Under the pieces are notes generated by a model, which was given only the letters and a program-made list of their open reading frames with translations, was not told the origin of the DNA and ran no database searches. A stretch of DNA of 64,000 nt, from positions 12,896,001 through 12,960,000 of the forward strand of contig QCXZ01000064.1 in the NCBI GenBank assembly GCA_025024175.1. Reading direction: 5' to 3'. The translations under genes were made by a program, and so were the position numbers. Positions 11,858 through 24,310 of the stretch are shown here, one piece after another; position 1 is the first letter of the stretch; every line of letters starts with the position of its first letter. The DNA comes from Rhyzopertha dominica. Its lineage: Eukaryota; Arthropoda; Insecta; Coleoptera; Bostrichidae.

Positions 11858-13019
11858 AGAAGTAAGCTTCGATATGCTGTGAAAGTTAAAAGTTGAAATT
11901 GAAGCATCACCAAACAAACAGTCAAAACAAGTGTTAAAAGTGTTCCTATGATGAGATTAACTTCAGTTTGTATAGATCCTTATTAAATTAAACTTGTTGC
12001 AGTAAAATACGTAAGAGCTATTAGATGCGTACTCCTTCGCGTTATTTTTTTGCAGTTGCTGTTGTGGCCATTAAAAAATTAGATGAAGTGTGTAATATTG
12101 TTCTTGTAAATGTCATCCACCATTGCTTGGTGAAGAACTCCTTTCTCCGAGTAAGGCAGTCTTTTTACCTATGCTGGTTAAAAAACTTGTTTAACACTTG
12201 TGATCATACTCGGCAACGTCAGAAGTGGGTTATTCCGGTGTTACGCAACTTTCTTATTCTTTTTGAGTGAAATAATTCGGTTAGTGAATGTAGCACACTC
12301 TAGTTAATCGAAAGCGAAAAATCGCAAAAAGCGTCTGAACAATACCGTCGCAAATTCGTTGTTTTGTTCTTAATCTCATAACACGCACACGAAGCAGCTA
12401 CCATACTTGCAAGTAGAAGTATGTCAGTCGTGACCGGCGTATCACTATGTATAATCGTCACTTTTCCTTTTAGGATCTCCGTCTGAATGCCGTTAATTAA
12501 ATATCCAGGACGTAATTCACTTTCGGTTTTATTGGCTCTTTTCATAACGCAGCCTCTACGACTACGGCACGCAAAATCACGAATTTAAGCCGACGAATTG
12601 TGTGAAATTGAATATGCGATAAAAACTAACTGCTCTGTCCTGAAAGTCTGAGAAAAACGCAAGGGGTATTGGGCAACTTGTTATTACTGCGTCTGGTATT
12701 AGTGCTGCGATTACAACATGTTTAATGTTTTCCCTCACAATGTTTAATTTTTACTCTTATTAATTCGTTAAATATGTAGTTGTACAGCTGTATTATTAGA
12801 TCTCATACTGTAAAGTTCGAACGTTTTTCAGATCGTATATATCGAAGAGATTATCAGGTGAGTAGAATGAGGTGATGATACAACTTTAATGTTAACTATC
12901 AGTAATATATTATGCTCTAAAAAAGAAAAACCACATCAGCAAAACTTACAAACATCTCGTTGACATTGTAGAAATAATTAAGAGGGCGGGTCCTTAAGAT
13001 AAAAAAGATTAAAAGGAAA
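11853..13019. other. Mostly noncoding; one unassigned small ORF
   Basis: An 81-codon frame at 12300-12545 (-) has a hydrophobic stretch (TTDILLLASMVAASCACY) but no family I recognise. The rest is AT-rich and unremarkable. Confidence 0.4.
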
Positions 13020-13130
13020 TTTAACCCTCAGCAGGAGTCGAACCCACGTTACCATTTTTGCTCCCTGTTTGTCATACATACATTCTACCTCGATGTTCTT
13101 CTATCCACCTCGTGCCTCCTCAAGGTCTAC
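13020..13130 (-). repeat. Possible tRNA-related SINE fragment
   Basis: The minus strand contains GTGGGTTCGACTCCTGC (about 13028-13044), a T-arm-like hairpin with a good box B. A candidate box-A region (about 13080-13110) is weak. This is more likely a decayed SINE than a tRNA gene, because no acceptor stem or anticodon arm can be drawn with confidence. Confidence 0.35.
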
Positions 13131-13439
13131 CTTGACAGCGTTCAGTCAATTCATCAAAAGTTATCCTCTCCTCCACAGCTTTACCTAAAAAGCTGTATCC
13201 AGTTTTGATTTGATTCTGCTCATAACCTTGTGTTGGGTAAATATCATTCTCCGAATAAATAAGAAATTTACGCTGCACGGACTCGACAAAATAAATATGA
13301 ACGCCACTCAATGGAAATAAGATTATCGTCCCGTACTAAAACTTCGAGCGAACTAAAAAAGGTACAAGAAAAGAAAAGAAAAATACTGAAATTCTGAAAA
13401 TAATTATAAATTCTATAGATACTTCCATAAACCCAAATA

Positions 13440-14990
13440 ATTGATGCATTCTACTAACAGTGTCAGCTATGCACTCCCCTTAAAGGACAGACCAGAATAA
13501 AAAATCATTCCCAAGCCAGGTCTAAGTAGTTAAACACCATTAGTACTGTCAGGCTAATTTAAAATCGACTGCATTCTGGAAAAAGTCACAACAATGCGCT
13601 TAAAAGTATTCAAAGAGAGCTGATTGTCAATACATCACTGAGATATTCTAAACAAGTCCTTCTGTAGCGCAAATTTTTCACCACATTAGCCTATTGCGAT
13701 TCGTTACTATCTATGAGAAATGAAATATCATTAGTAAATAGAAGAAACAGATGAGCCAAGGTTGGAACCCTGTGCAACGACAGAAAAAGCCAAGAACTTA
13801 CGTGCAATTATAGTAGCAGACCTGCAGATGGCTGTTACATAATTACACAGATATAATTAAGAGAACTCGTGGTGGAGAAAAACCAAAACCCCTCATCTTT
13901 TCAGTTAGGATACAATGATTAAACTCATCAAACAACTTCAGCAAACCAGGTTTGTAGCACTTTATCTTCTCGCGAATAAGCCATTTTGAGCCTAATCTCC
14001 GAGAATATGTCTTTGTTAATTATAGTCTCAAATACTTTTGCAAAATTACAAAGTATGGAGATAAATGTACCCACCCTTTCAAACAGAAAATGTTGAGCAT
14101 TTCAAATTTAAATTAAAGATACTCACAAATGAGATACGAGAGCGGGAGCACCATCACAAAGAAGCCGCCAAATATTTTCCTTCGTGATTCTTTTCAGCAT
14201 CAGCGTAGATTCGTGTAGTCATGAGCACTGGAACTGGCTTTAAAAAAAACATCCCTAAAGAATTTGGAAGAGCATCGACGATTGCCTGGGGACGATCCAG
14301 GTCCTTCTCTCGGTACCCCTTACCTCATAATTGAAGAAATTCTAAATGTCTTTCGTTTAAGGTCTATAAATGACCGGAATTTCGTGAGCAAAAATTGTAT
14401 TATGTATGTTTGACAACGTCTATAAGCATGGAATGCAAAATTTTAAATTGATTTATATAGTAAGAAGAACAATATTTTCTGTAATGCTTCAACAGAGATG
14501 CTTAACTGCTGCATTCATTTGCCTCAAATTTGGAAAACAACTGAACTTATTTAAAACATCAGCGTATCGATCTGCTCCATAGTGCGAACACCAACAACAT
14601 CAACATATGGAACTATACCCTACACATTCTAAAAGGTCACATAACCATCCGTAACAGCAATATAAACACCACCACCTCTAGAGACACCCATAATCTTAAA
14701 ACATTCTGTCCGTTAAAGCGACAGTATTATATGAAAGGACGTATCATTGTTACAAAAAAGGATGCCAGTTTCATCCGAGTGCGTGACCATTTTGATACAA
14801 CAAACAGATGGTGGTTCGGTATTTTATAGCAGTTAAGCAGTATCTAGCTACCCTTTGCCCAGATACCAATGGAGGTTTTGTTATTTTTGGAATTGTTGAT
14901 GTTCTACAAGTGCTTAGTCGAGGATGAAGTACTGCCAAAGTTAGCAAAAGCCGACTTAGTAAAATTACAACATTCAATCAAAATGAGTAT
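13440..14990 (-). pseudogene. Decayed LINE ORF2: endonuclease and reverse transcriptase
   Basis: Minus-strand fragments appear in the order of a LINE ORF2: the endonuclease core SRGGGVYIAV (about 14650-14690), then NFAKVFETIINKDIFSEI (about 14000-14055, reverse transcriptase finger region), FNHCILTEKMRGFGFSPP (about 13870-13925, matching the usual D..KAFD.VNH..L block), and FTNDISFLI (about 13718-13745, after the degraded GS(I)LGPLLF block). Many frameshifts and stops separate them. The motif style is CR1/L2/Jockey-like. A dead relic of about 1.5 kb; the 3' tail is not identified. Confidence 0.8.
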
Positions 14991-15236
14991 TAAGTTGTCG
15001 GGTTAACAGGCCAATAGTATACTTCATGCGATTGAAATACATACGTATGAAAATGCACATTAGCGAATAACTGAAAAGTAGAATCGATATGGTCTGCTGA
15101 TTAATTGCAGCTCATTTCATCATATACGACAACAGTGCGATGTATTTTTAATGTATGCATTATACATAAATTATTTTTTACAAAATTATTCCAAAGAAAT
15201 CACCTGTCTCTAACGCCGCAGCCTGGACAAACTACG

Positions 15237-16057
15237 AATTACTTCCACATCCAACGGATGGAAAGTATTGTATCGCGATATATTCGCTTTAAAATGGTCG
15301 AAAACGCAAAAAAACAAAATTTTAGCAAAAAAATTCTTGTCTGTGTGTGCCTGTGGTTTTGTTTGTGGACACGATAACTTTCGAAAGACTTAATATATGA
15401 ACTTGAAATTTGGCAAACGTATAGATCTCAACTACCCAAAGCGACCTATTGTTTGTGGAGTAAGTATGGTATCGGGAAGGGGGCGAAATTGGGGGTAACT
15501 ACCCTTTTTGCAAATTTTTATTTTTTTTTCGTTTTAGTATGTGATTAGTATTATTCGCTTTTATAAATTTTCAGTGTTTAGAAGATATTAGCAAAAAAGC
15601 GTCATTTAAAGAAAACGGTTTTTCCTAAATATCTCCGAAAATATTTAATATATTAAAAAATTGAAAATACCGTCAGATAGGAAATAAAATTTCTCACAAA
15701 AAGTGACTTAGAAAATTTATCCAAAACTTTGACATTTTCGAAATATTTCCAAAAAACGTATTTTGGTCCCTGTTCGTACGATTTTTTTTAAATTTTGGTA
15801 TTATATGGGAATTTCTGATTGGAAAGTGCTCTTGTAATTTTTTTGTTAAGTTAATACTTTTCGAGTTATTTGGAAAATTAGATTTTAAAAATGTATCTAC
15901 TCTTGCTAATATCACGAGGACCGTCTTAGAAAAAATGTAAAGAGAGAAAAAAATGCTCAAAACCTGATTACTAATCGTATAGTAAAAAAAATAAGAACGT
16001 AAATGTCATTTTGACAATTGGATGTGGAAGTATTGATTCAATTTGCAGCGGTTTTTT
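15237..16057 (+). repeat. ~800-bp dispersed repeat, copy 1
   Basis: The reverse complement of this block is found at 30238-31037, with long matching stretches at both ends and throughout (for example GAACTTGAAATTTGGCAAACGTAT and the block around 15480-15520). It carries a perfect 14-bp inverted pair, ACTTCCACATCCAA at 15241-15254 and its complement at 16018-16031, though homology between the copies continues about 26 bp past the right one. No coding capacity is evident. Possibly a non-autonomous DNA element. Confidence 0.85.
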
Positions 16058-16956
16058 TAATATTTGAATCTTAATAGCAATAAATTGTAACACAAAAACA
16101 GTACTATTCTTTTAAGAAAAAAATATTGTACCATAGGACGTACTACCGGTGCACGATCAACGCAATTTTAACTTTACCGAGGTATTAATAAAAACAAGCC
16201 GCGTATCAATCAGTTGCAATAGTCGACAATACCATTCTTAAAAGATGTGCACCTGCACGTGAATAATATCTGCAACCACAAAAGAATTTTTGCCACACTT
16301 CGAGATCACCGGACGTTCAACTATCATGTACCAGATACATGACGGCAAACAAAATGACAGCAATGCGGATTTTTTTTCTTAGTGTTACCTCGGCATATCG
16401 TTCATTAACCTCCGGCTTTTCAGTATGATCGACATAATTAACCTATTCCGCTTTGTGCGGTGATGAGCCACATTTCTCCTTAGGCGGGAAATTTGCGGTT
16501 AGAAAAAGTGCATCTAAGCTCGACCTTAACAGGGGACACGAACATGACTCAAGTTGTAATCTGTTGTTTATATTGATTGTCTGTTTACCTAAGCTGACGG
16601 TTAAAAGGGTATTCTCTCTGTTTGCCGATTCGCAATGTTAATGTACGATATTGTTTTATTGACAGGATAGGTGTGTTAAGCCTCAAAAATAACTTTTACT
16701 CATTGGTTGTGATAAGGAATGTCAAGCAGGTTATGCACTGTCAAGAAAACTATAATAAGAGCACATGTTGCTAACTGAAAATGCAGCCTTGTTGTTGTGA
16801 TGCTTTATTTTGATTTGGAGTTTTGAGCACTTGGTATCTCTAGTAACCCCCGGTTTTTTTGGAACCATATTTTTCGAATCGTAAAGCATCAACCGTCAGA
16901 TATGGTTATAACATAACGTAAGGAAACAAAAAATAAATATTCTTATTATAATATTA
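16058..16956. other. Noncoding stretch, nothing recognised
   Basis: No domain is recognisable, including in a 62-codon open frame at 16453-16641 (+). Confidence 0.5.
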
Positions 16957-18008
16957 TACAGGGTCTACCGCATTTTATGGGCAACCTCTCGGAATTTGAA
17001 AATTGGTGTAAAAATAACACTATTTTACAGCATAAGTTTGTTTTGAACTGACGCCCATATACTGAGACATTCACTTTTAAACATGGTGGAAGAGAAACAA
17101 TTTTTCAATTATATCTCTTAGACCGGTTGATATAATTTCATCAAATTTTGATTATTATTAGATATAATTTGAAGCGGAAGGCGTTAAAATGGTCCACACT
17201 TTTTTTAAATAAATGTTTTTGGCGCGCGGGATGGGGGAGGGGGGAGGGAACGGGTCCAACTCCCCCCACATTTTAGCGCTTAACTATAAAACGGGGGAAT
17301 AATCTTTGGGCCTTGCAAAAAAAAGATACTATTTGTTCGTGCGGCTAAAATTGACCCTTTCGGAGAAAATTACAGTTGAATGTTAGGGTTCACATTTTTA
17401 CTGCTTAACTAATATCATTTTGTTTTTGTCAAATTATTTATATGAATATTCTATTATTATTATTTCAGAATTTTTGCAACAAATAATGTAAAGTATTTAA
17501 AGTATTATCAAAATGTCATAATATAACAGTAACAACTAATACAGTTTTATTATTTATCATGGCCAATTTGATAACCAGTGAAAATGCGAACCTTACCAAT
17601 TTTTTCGGAAAGGGTCAATTTTAGCTGCATGAACAATAAGTATCTTTTTTGTTTACAACACCCAAAGATGAAAAAACAGATATTTTTGAAGAAAATACTT
17701 ACCAGTTTTAAAATAAGGGTTAAAATGGAGGGTTGAGCCCCTGTCGGTAACCCAAAACATTTATTAAAAAATGTGTGTATCATTATAACGGCTTCCACTT
17801 CAAATAATAATAATCAAAATTTCATGAAATTATATCAACTGGTCTAAGGGATATTTTTGAAAACTGTTTCTCTTCCCCCATGTTTAAGAGCAAATATCTC
17901 AGTAGTCTGACGTTAGTTAAAAAAAAGTAATAGTGTAAAATAATGTTATTTCTACACCAGTTTTCAGATTTCGAGAGGTTGCCCACATAATGCAGAACAC
18001 CCTATATA
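16957..18008. mobile_element. Fold-back element 1 (~1.05 kb, long inverted arms)
   Basis: The left arm (about 16957-17407) and right arm (about 17573-18008) are diverged inverted copies, separated by about 165 bp. Matched stretches include GGGCAACCTCTCG at both ends, GTTGATATAATTTCAT, TTTTGATTATTATTA and GCTAAAATTGACCCTTTC. The outer ends read AGGGT(C/G)T and are flanked by TATA-like bases, so a TA target site is possible but not proven. The arms differ by substitutions and by an indel-rich G-rich segment at 17220-17290, so the element is not recent. No transposase is encoded. Confidence 0.85.
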
Positions 18009-20083
18009 CAGTTTAAATCAAGTGCCATATAAATTTTTTGCCATACTGTGGCGCATAATAACATTCGCCAATGAAATAGTATTCTTGAACATTCAGCGAA
18101 GGTGAGATATAGGTTTTACTAGATAAGCAATATTTTTGGTTCAGCAAAGTAATGGGCTGAAAAATCTGTAGCTTCAAAGAACGTTATGTGCTGTTAGAAG
18201 CAATTATTTGTTAGAATAGGCTAATTTCAGCTTTGCAATAACTTCATTTTTATATTTTCTTAAAATGCTGGGTCAACATTAAACCACATTTTTACAGCAA
18301 CAACTGTTCTTTGTGCAAGGTTAACGACATTATGCCAATTTCAGGGAATCAATACAATGCCCTTAGCGCAAGCGAAATTATATTGCAATGTTATTACATT
18401 AAATCTACCATACTACACATCAAGTGTATTGAATTAAGTACATTTATTTAATTGATTGAGTCACAATAGCGCATTAGGATTTCTCGGGTAAATAAAGGAT
18501 AGTGTATAAAAAGGTAAACGGCACCTATGACACTTTATTGTGTGTATATATTTATCAGGTATTTGCTGCCGTATACATGGAAGATTATCATTTATTTGTT
18601 TAATAATAATAATTTGCAGAACACGTTCTAGATTGCGTAGGTTTACGGTCATCGGAAGTTAAGATATTTTACTATAATTTATAAAACGTATATCTCGGCT
18701 TTAAATCTTTAAGATGTGTGATGTTGCATCTAAATGATAAACCAAAATTTATATAAAACTGTAGTGGCAAATTATTATACTTTACTTAAACTACATACCT
18801 CAGTTTTTAGCCTATTGGTGTTTTGTAGTCGTTCACTAAATAATTCACTTCACCCTTTCTATAAACTTGAGGTGATATAAGCTTCAGATTTTAAAACAAG
18901 TCAGCATTCAGTGCAATTTGCACTTTTCGTATTTCTTTTTATCAGGTATAAAATTTTACGTCTAAACTGTTTAGGGACTAAGCATTTTTGAAAGTGCTTC
19001 TTGCTATACGATTTATATCTTTATACTGGCAATTGTTTCAATCGTACTGCCATTAGGATCTTTGTTGAAGTATAATTTGACGTTTTGTATGCACTCCTTG
19101 AAAATTACTGTACAATAGAAATACTTACTCGTAAGTTATCTAATAAAAATTGTGGAACATAGTACCATAACTACCTCCTTGTAAGGGATTTAATTGACAC
19201 ATAAATTATGGTTATCAAAAACTAAATATGTCAATGTAAATGAAATAAAAATTGGCAAAAAAGCTAGAGTTGTGAAATATGGCAAGATTANTTAGCATAA
19301 TATCTCTGTTTAAGCATGTTAGATAAAAAATACTTGTTATAAAACTTGTACAGGACCATATTAAATAAAGTTTTTATTTAGTGCACTGTATTTTTTACTA
19401 CTACGAAAATGCTATTTTACTACAAGGGCTATATTTGTTATCGATTTAATTATTATTTGTTTCATCCTTACTTATTTCAAGATCGCCATGGGGCAAGACT
19501 AATTATTTTGCTTTTAGCAGTAGAGCCTTCTTCATTTCACAACTCTAGATGAACTAGGCTTCCATATGTCTAATACTGTAACATTTGGTTCAGTAGCATC
19601 TTCTATAATTTCTCCAGAATTCTCTTTCTGTTCGTGCTCATATGTATTTTTTACAGTTGCAGTACATGAATTTTGGGAGTAGTTCAGGAGTAGAAGGTTT
19701 ACTTGTTTTGATTCTGTATTATGACTTGTCTAACCTCATTATTCAAGATGATGTAAAATACCACATCAAGTGTTAAGTATGTATTCGGAGTGAATGGTGA
19801 CGTGCAGCTGTGATAGAGACGCTATTCAACTTAATCTTACCGTCGATCTTTATTAAAGAGAAATTACATAGAGTGCAACTAGCATTCTTTACCTCCTGAA
19901 TGGTGTCAGAATTCAGTTAAGTTTTCAACTTCTTTCCTTGATTGAATATAGCAGCCTTCGTGCTGCAAGTGCTAAGGCGTGTAAAACTAATATGATGTTT
20001 AAGTTCGCAAACTTTGTGGAGGGTAAACTTATTCTGCAATGTTTACTGTGTCGGATTTTGTCAGTGCTACCGAAAGAACAAGG
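18009..20083. other. Noncoding stretch, nothing recognised
   Basis: AT-rich intergenic DNA with one ambiguous base at 19291. No convincing coding exon. Confidence 0.5.
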
Positions 20084-20091
20084 AGGTTGAT
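20084..20091. repeat. Target site duplication, left (AGGTTGAT)
   Basis: The octamer AGGTTGAT immediately before the left end of the 3.1-kb hAT element; the identical octamer follows the right end at 23205-23212. Confidence 0.9.
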
Positions 20092-20587
20092 CAGTGGCGG
20101 ATCCAGGATTTTGGTTTGGGGAGGGGGGGGTTGACCCATTGGATAAATTGATTGTTTTTTATACAGGATTTCCTCGAAATACACCGACAAAGTCTGACAG
20201 GTGATAGAAAATGCAATTTTAAAAACTTTTTTCGAATAAATATTTAAAAAAATTTTAAAATGAATTTTTAAGACTATTGTTGAACTATAAAAGATATCAA
20301 TTTTAAATTTGGTGGGAATCATAACACCATAATGTATATTAAAAAAATGTAATCGGAAGGTTTCTAAAGCACCAGTGTAGCACTTTTTAATAGAACTTCT
20401 AGGTCTGTAGATTTTTAGACAAAACTAATACAGTTTTGTAATCTTTAATAATAATAATAACAATAGTAAACAATTTATTCAGCATGCACCCATATAAAAT
20501 ACAATTACATAGAAAGCAATCCAATTTACAAATTAATAAGGTAAATACAAACATATGTAAGCAATTAAAATTCATGTCTATGCTGTG

Positions 20588-20658
20588 CTGTCTACACCTC
20601 AACCAACTGCAGATAGATCTATTTCGCTGTCAGTGCAGTTTAGGTCTAGTGTAGACAG
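20588..20658 (+). mobile_element. Mini inverted-repeat element, copy A
   Basis: CTGTCTACAC (20588-20597) is inverted as GTGTAGACAG (20649-20658). Between them lies CTCAACCAACTGCAGATAG and then ATCTATTTCGC, found in inverted orientation in copies B (24311-24398) and C (48696-48745). The preceding bases TCTATGCTGTG are also shared with B and, in inverted form, with C. Too short to encode anything. Confidence 0.75.
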
Positions 20659-21219
20659 AAGTAGTACCCGTTAAGGCAGCTAGGTGGCTTTGTCATCATG
20701 TCAGTGTAATGCTGACAGATGGCATTGCCATACTAAATTCTTACTTATATGTATGCAATTTCATAGATAATAGAATTGGTGTGTGCTGAAAGGAGCATAA
20801 GCAATTAACCGACCACAGCCGGGTTCTGGATCTTCCTTATGCCCCATCAATTCTAAATAAAACCTGTCTCTTTGAAGTTTGCCGCAAAACGACTCATTCA
20901 TTCCTAATATCTGATTTTTGATTGAAAAAAAAACTACACCGCCATTATTTTGTGAAATAACAAAAATGTTATTGAAACTGACAACGCTTGTAAAGTGATA
21001 GAAAACACAATTTAAAAGGCCTTTTTTTCTAATAAAAAAATCCGAAAACGCTTTGTTTTTGTTATACAGGGGGTTGAAGTTCAATTTTAAAAGATCATGT
21101 ATACCGCCTGTTATTTTTTCTCATTTTCAAACTTGAACTCATAGTGAAAGAAATTTTTATCGCGCGTACTGCAACCCCTTTCTGATTATTGGCCGATTTT
21201 AGGTAAATAGTGGCGTAAG

Positions 21220-22441
21220 TACCCAACAAGCAAAATTATTTTATAATTTCCAAATAGCAAGGCATATTTGTTATATTGTTGTTTTATTATTGTTCCTCGA
21301 CGTCCATTTTATTTTATAAGGTATTCCCCTACGAGTATTCAGCTTCAGTACACTAAACTGTTATATAGTTTAGTGTTAGAAACGTTTTCACAGCAAAATT
21401 ATAAAACAGTGTTAAGCACCATTTTATAGTCATCGTATAAAGGTTTGCACAACTTTTTATAGAACATTTTTTCCAGTGGAGGCAAATTATTTTATAAAGA
21501 GTTTAAATATGTGTTATTCAACACTGAATCGTCATCTTGTGAACACCTATAAAACTATTATATTAAGTCTTGATTTGACACATGTAAAAAAACAATTTAT
21601 TATACAGCAATTTCTTCTGTGATAATCATGCTTTATAAAGAGGAAGCCATATTATTATCATGATTGTAAACACATATATGGCCGCCATTGCGTAAAGCCC
21701 ACTAAAAATTATTATTTTTACAAAAAAGTAATGTACAAAAGTTATGTTTCTAACAAAAATGTGGTTTATAATCAGTGCAGATAGATTTAAGATGCCACAC
21801 GATTAAAAACATTTTTCGTATTTTGTCAATATTTCTTTTAAATTGATGAAATACTTATTATTTTTGAAGAGCTTAAAAATTTTGTATACATATATGCATA
21901 TGTTTCACAGTAAATTTTGTTTGGTAGTAGTTTCTTGTGACTACAATTCAATACTACGCATATTTTATGTCATGTGGTACGGTATATATCTCGGTCTGAG
22001 GACATGTTTTATTTTACAGAGGAATATGGGTTGCAACTTTACCCAATCGTTAAGAAATAAAACATTCTCAGCCAAATTGGTTAAAACACCGAAATATTCC
22101 TTTGAAGATGCTGAATGCAACAGAATTGTAGCATAATAGAAAATGCCGTAACATTTATAAAACTGTTTTATAATAAATTGCTATAAAACCGTTTTGTAAC
22201 TGATTTATAGTAATTTTTATACCACCTCTGTAACTATCTACAAAACTGTTCTGTAACACCTACTAGAACCATTATGGGATACTGTATATAACTAAAATGT
22301 TTTATAAAGATGCGCCTTCTTGCATCTTTAATTATTCTATAAACTTTATGACAATGTTTACAAGAGTACAACTGTTTTATAAAAATTGTTTTATAAACGT
22401 TTGCCTGATCATTATAAAGCTGTAAGTTGCTAGTTGGGTAC
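21220..22441. mobile_element. 1.2-kb inverted-repeat element nested in hAT
   Basis: TACCCAACAAGCAA at 21220-21233 and TTGCTAGTTGGGTA at 22427-22440 are inverted repeats with one mismatch, with TA at both outer edges. The interior, especially 22140-22440, is built from many loose repeats of ACAGTTTTATAAA and its complement. It has no recognisable transposase. The layout suggests a non-autonomous DNA element that entered the hAT element at 20092-23204, although the reverse order cannot be excluded by eye. Confidence 0.65.
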
Positions 22442-23132
22442 CTATAAAACTATGACATTCACGGAGGTGAGAGAACGTGCCTAGAAATCTAGTTTAAAGA
22501 TGTTCAAACCCGAATAAACCGATGGTTGGTTTAAATAGTAAGTAATTCGGTAATTGAATATTAATTACTTCACGCTGTTTCTTGTAGGACAGGCAGAGAT
22601 CATAGAGTAGGGGAGTCCACACCCAAAGTTCAATCTACAGCCACCCACCACCCACCCCCAATACAACACCGATCGAAAAATTAACGAACTCAGCCGAATA
22701 AAAATAACAAAAATCGACTAATTATGTTTTTGCGAAGTTATTTAACTACATACAAAATAATCAGAAGGATGTACCTACCGGAATAATTTTGAGTCAACGA
22801 TGCTAACGATGATTGTTTCTAGGTGATATAAGTTCGTTTTCGCTAGTCTCGTCCTCTTCTTTATTTTTTTTCAGCCAACGAGCGAAGATCTCTTTGTTTA
22901 CATTTAGATGTCATTTTAACCCAAATTTTATAAAAACAAACGAAAGCACACCACGTTCGCATTTAATAAACAACTGTTAACAGTTGACATGACCCGACAG
23001 TACGAACATGAGCACGCGCTACAGAGGAAGGTACCTACTAGTGGATCAAGTAAAGATAGGTGATAAAGATTGTACTGTAATTGTAATGTTGTAATGAAAA
23101 AGAAACATAATATTAAGGTTGCGATTTGTGGT

Positions 23133-23197
23133 GGATCCAGAGATTTTTTTTTGGGGGGGGGGGGGGCTTGAGCTTCTTAGCCCCCCCCCCTGGATCC
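23133..23197. repeat. Snap-back hairpin at hAT right end (G14/C10)
   Basis: GGATCCAG (23133-23140) and CTGGATCC (23190-23197) enclose a run of 14 G (23153-23166) and a run of 10 C (23181-23190), so the terminal 70 bases of the element can fold on themselves. This looks like an inverted duplication of the terminal repeat. Confidence 0.8.
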
Positions 23198-23204
23198 GCT
23201 ACTG

Positions 23205-23212
23205 AGGTTGAT
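23205..23212. repeat. Target site duplication, right (AGGTTGAT)
   Basis: Identical to 20084-20091 and directly after the right terminal repeat of the 3.1-kb hAT element. Confidence 0.9.
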
Positions 23213-24310
23213 GTCTTCTGAGGACATACCTTCAGCACGTCTGTTGAAAGAAATATGATATACACGTAGTATGTCAACAATGTATTCGCACTTTACATTA
23301 TGTAGTACTTGGAAGTGGATAAAAATTACAACAAATAATAACTATATCAGTTGTAATTAAAGCTACGTTCGTCGTTAAATTAAGTTACTCCGCCAAATTT
23401 AAACATTCCCAATTTTTTTTCTCAGGTAGCTAAGACGTGTTCCTTCGCCAGATCTTCACTTTCTCTGCATTTGGGGTTGCAAGCATAAGTATGATTATTA
23501 GAGAAAACATTTTAAATACCAATGGTATGTTTGAATCCAAGGATTACGAACAAAAATGTGGCGAACAGTTATAGGAATAGCCAAAAGGTCTCAAATTTAT
23601 ATTACTTGTGAAAACTAATGGACGTAAAATAGATAATGTCATAATTTGATTATTTATGCGTTAGGAACTATTCCACCAATGCATAACATTTAGACGGTTT
23701 CTATTCAACGATCTGTTTTCGAAACTCCTCAATCCAAGCGAAGTTTATAGTTCTGCTACTTAGATTACAGTTTGTCAAATTAACATCAGATCTATCTAAT
23801 ATTATCTAAGCAATCAGCGTAACGTTTAAAAACTTAACCATACGTGTGCATTCATACAGAGTGTTAACGCCAGACAGAAAGCGAAATACGTTAAATTATG
23901 CATGAGTACTTGCACTTTCTATCACATCTGATTAATTTCGTTCACGAAAAGCCATTCTTCCGGCGCAGACGCCCAAAAATTAATGTATTTTCAATTTACG
24001 TTCTCCATTTGCATTTGATTCGAATCGCTTCCTTGGTTCACCGCGCATTTTTTATGCATGCGACGTGCCACAAACCCATTTAAGTTATTTGGGTTACTTT
24101 CAGTTTTTGCGCGCACATAGCCTACTTATCCAGTTCATTCAGTTAAAGAAGTTTCGGTTTCACTTTCGCTTTCCGAATTTCACTTTGTGTCTGAACGTAA
24201 CTAAGGGGCACATCGTAGGAGGCTCTGACGCAGAACCGATAAAAAAACTCTAAATTCTTACTTACATCATAGCATTGCTTTGGTATATAGGCAAAACCAG
24301 TTCTATGCTG
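23213..24310. other. Noncoding stretch, nothing recognised
   Basis: The two overlapping short frames at 23898-24253 (+) show no domain; no RNA gene or repeat was identified. Confidence 0.5.

Larger units (their letters stand above)
20092..23204. mobile_element. Defective hAT transposon, 3.1 kb
   Basis: The left end CAGTGGCGGATCCAGG and the right end, read as reverse complement CAGTAGCGGATCCAGG, form a 16-bp terminal inverted repeat with one mismatch. Both ends begin CA(G), are followed inward by G-rich tracts, and are flanked by a perfect 8-bp duplication (AGGTTGAT). These are the hallmarks of hAT superfamily transposition. No transposase is recognisable inside; open frames at 20761-21084 (-) and 21843-22136 (+) have no hAT motif. 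About 1.2 kb of the interior is another inverted-repeat element (21220-22441), and a ~70-bp mini-element sits at 20588-20658. It would have needed a transposase supplied in trans. Confidence 0.88.

Noticed and set aside
11642..11925. Plus and minus frames through (TA)24
   Set aside because: Most of the residues are Tyr-Ile repeats from the microsatellite; the flanks are the GGATGCC array.
17550..17798. 82-codon minus frame
   Set aside because: It lies in the right arm of fold-back element 1 and has no counterpart frame in the left arm.
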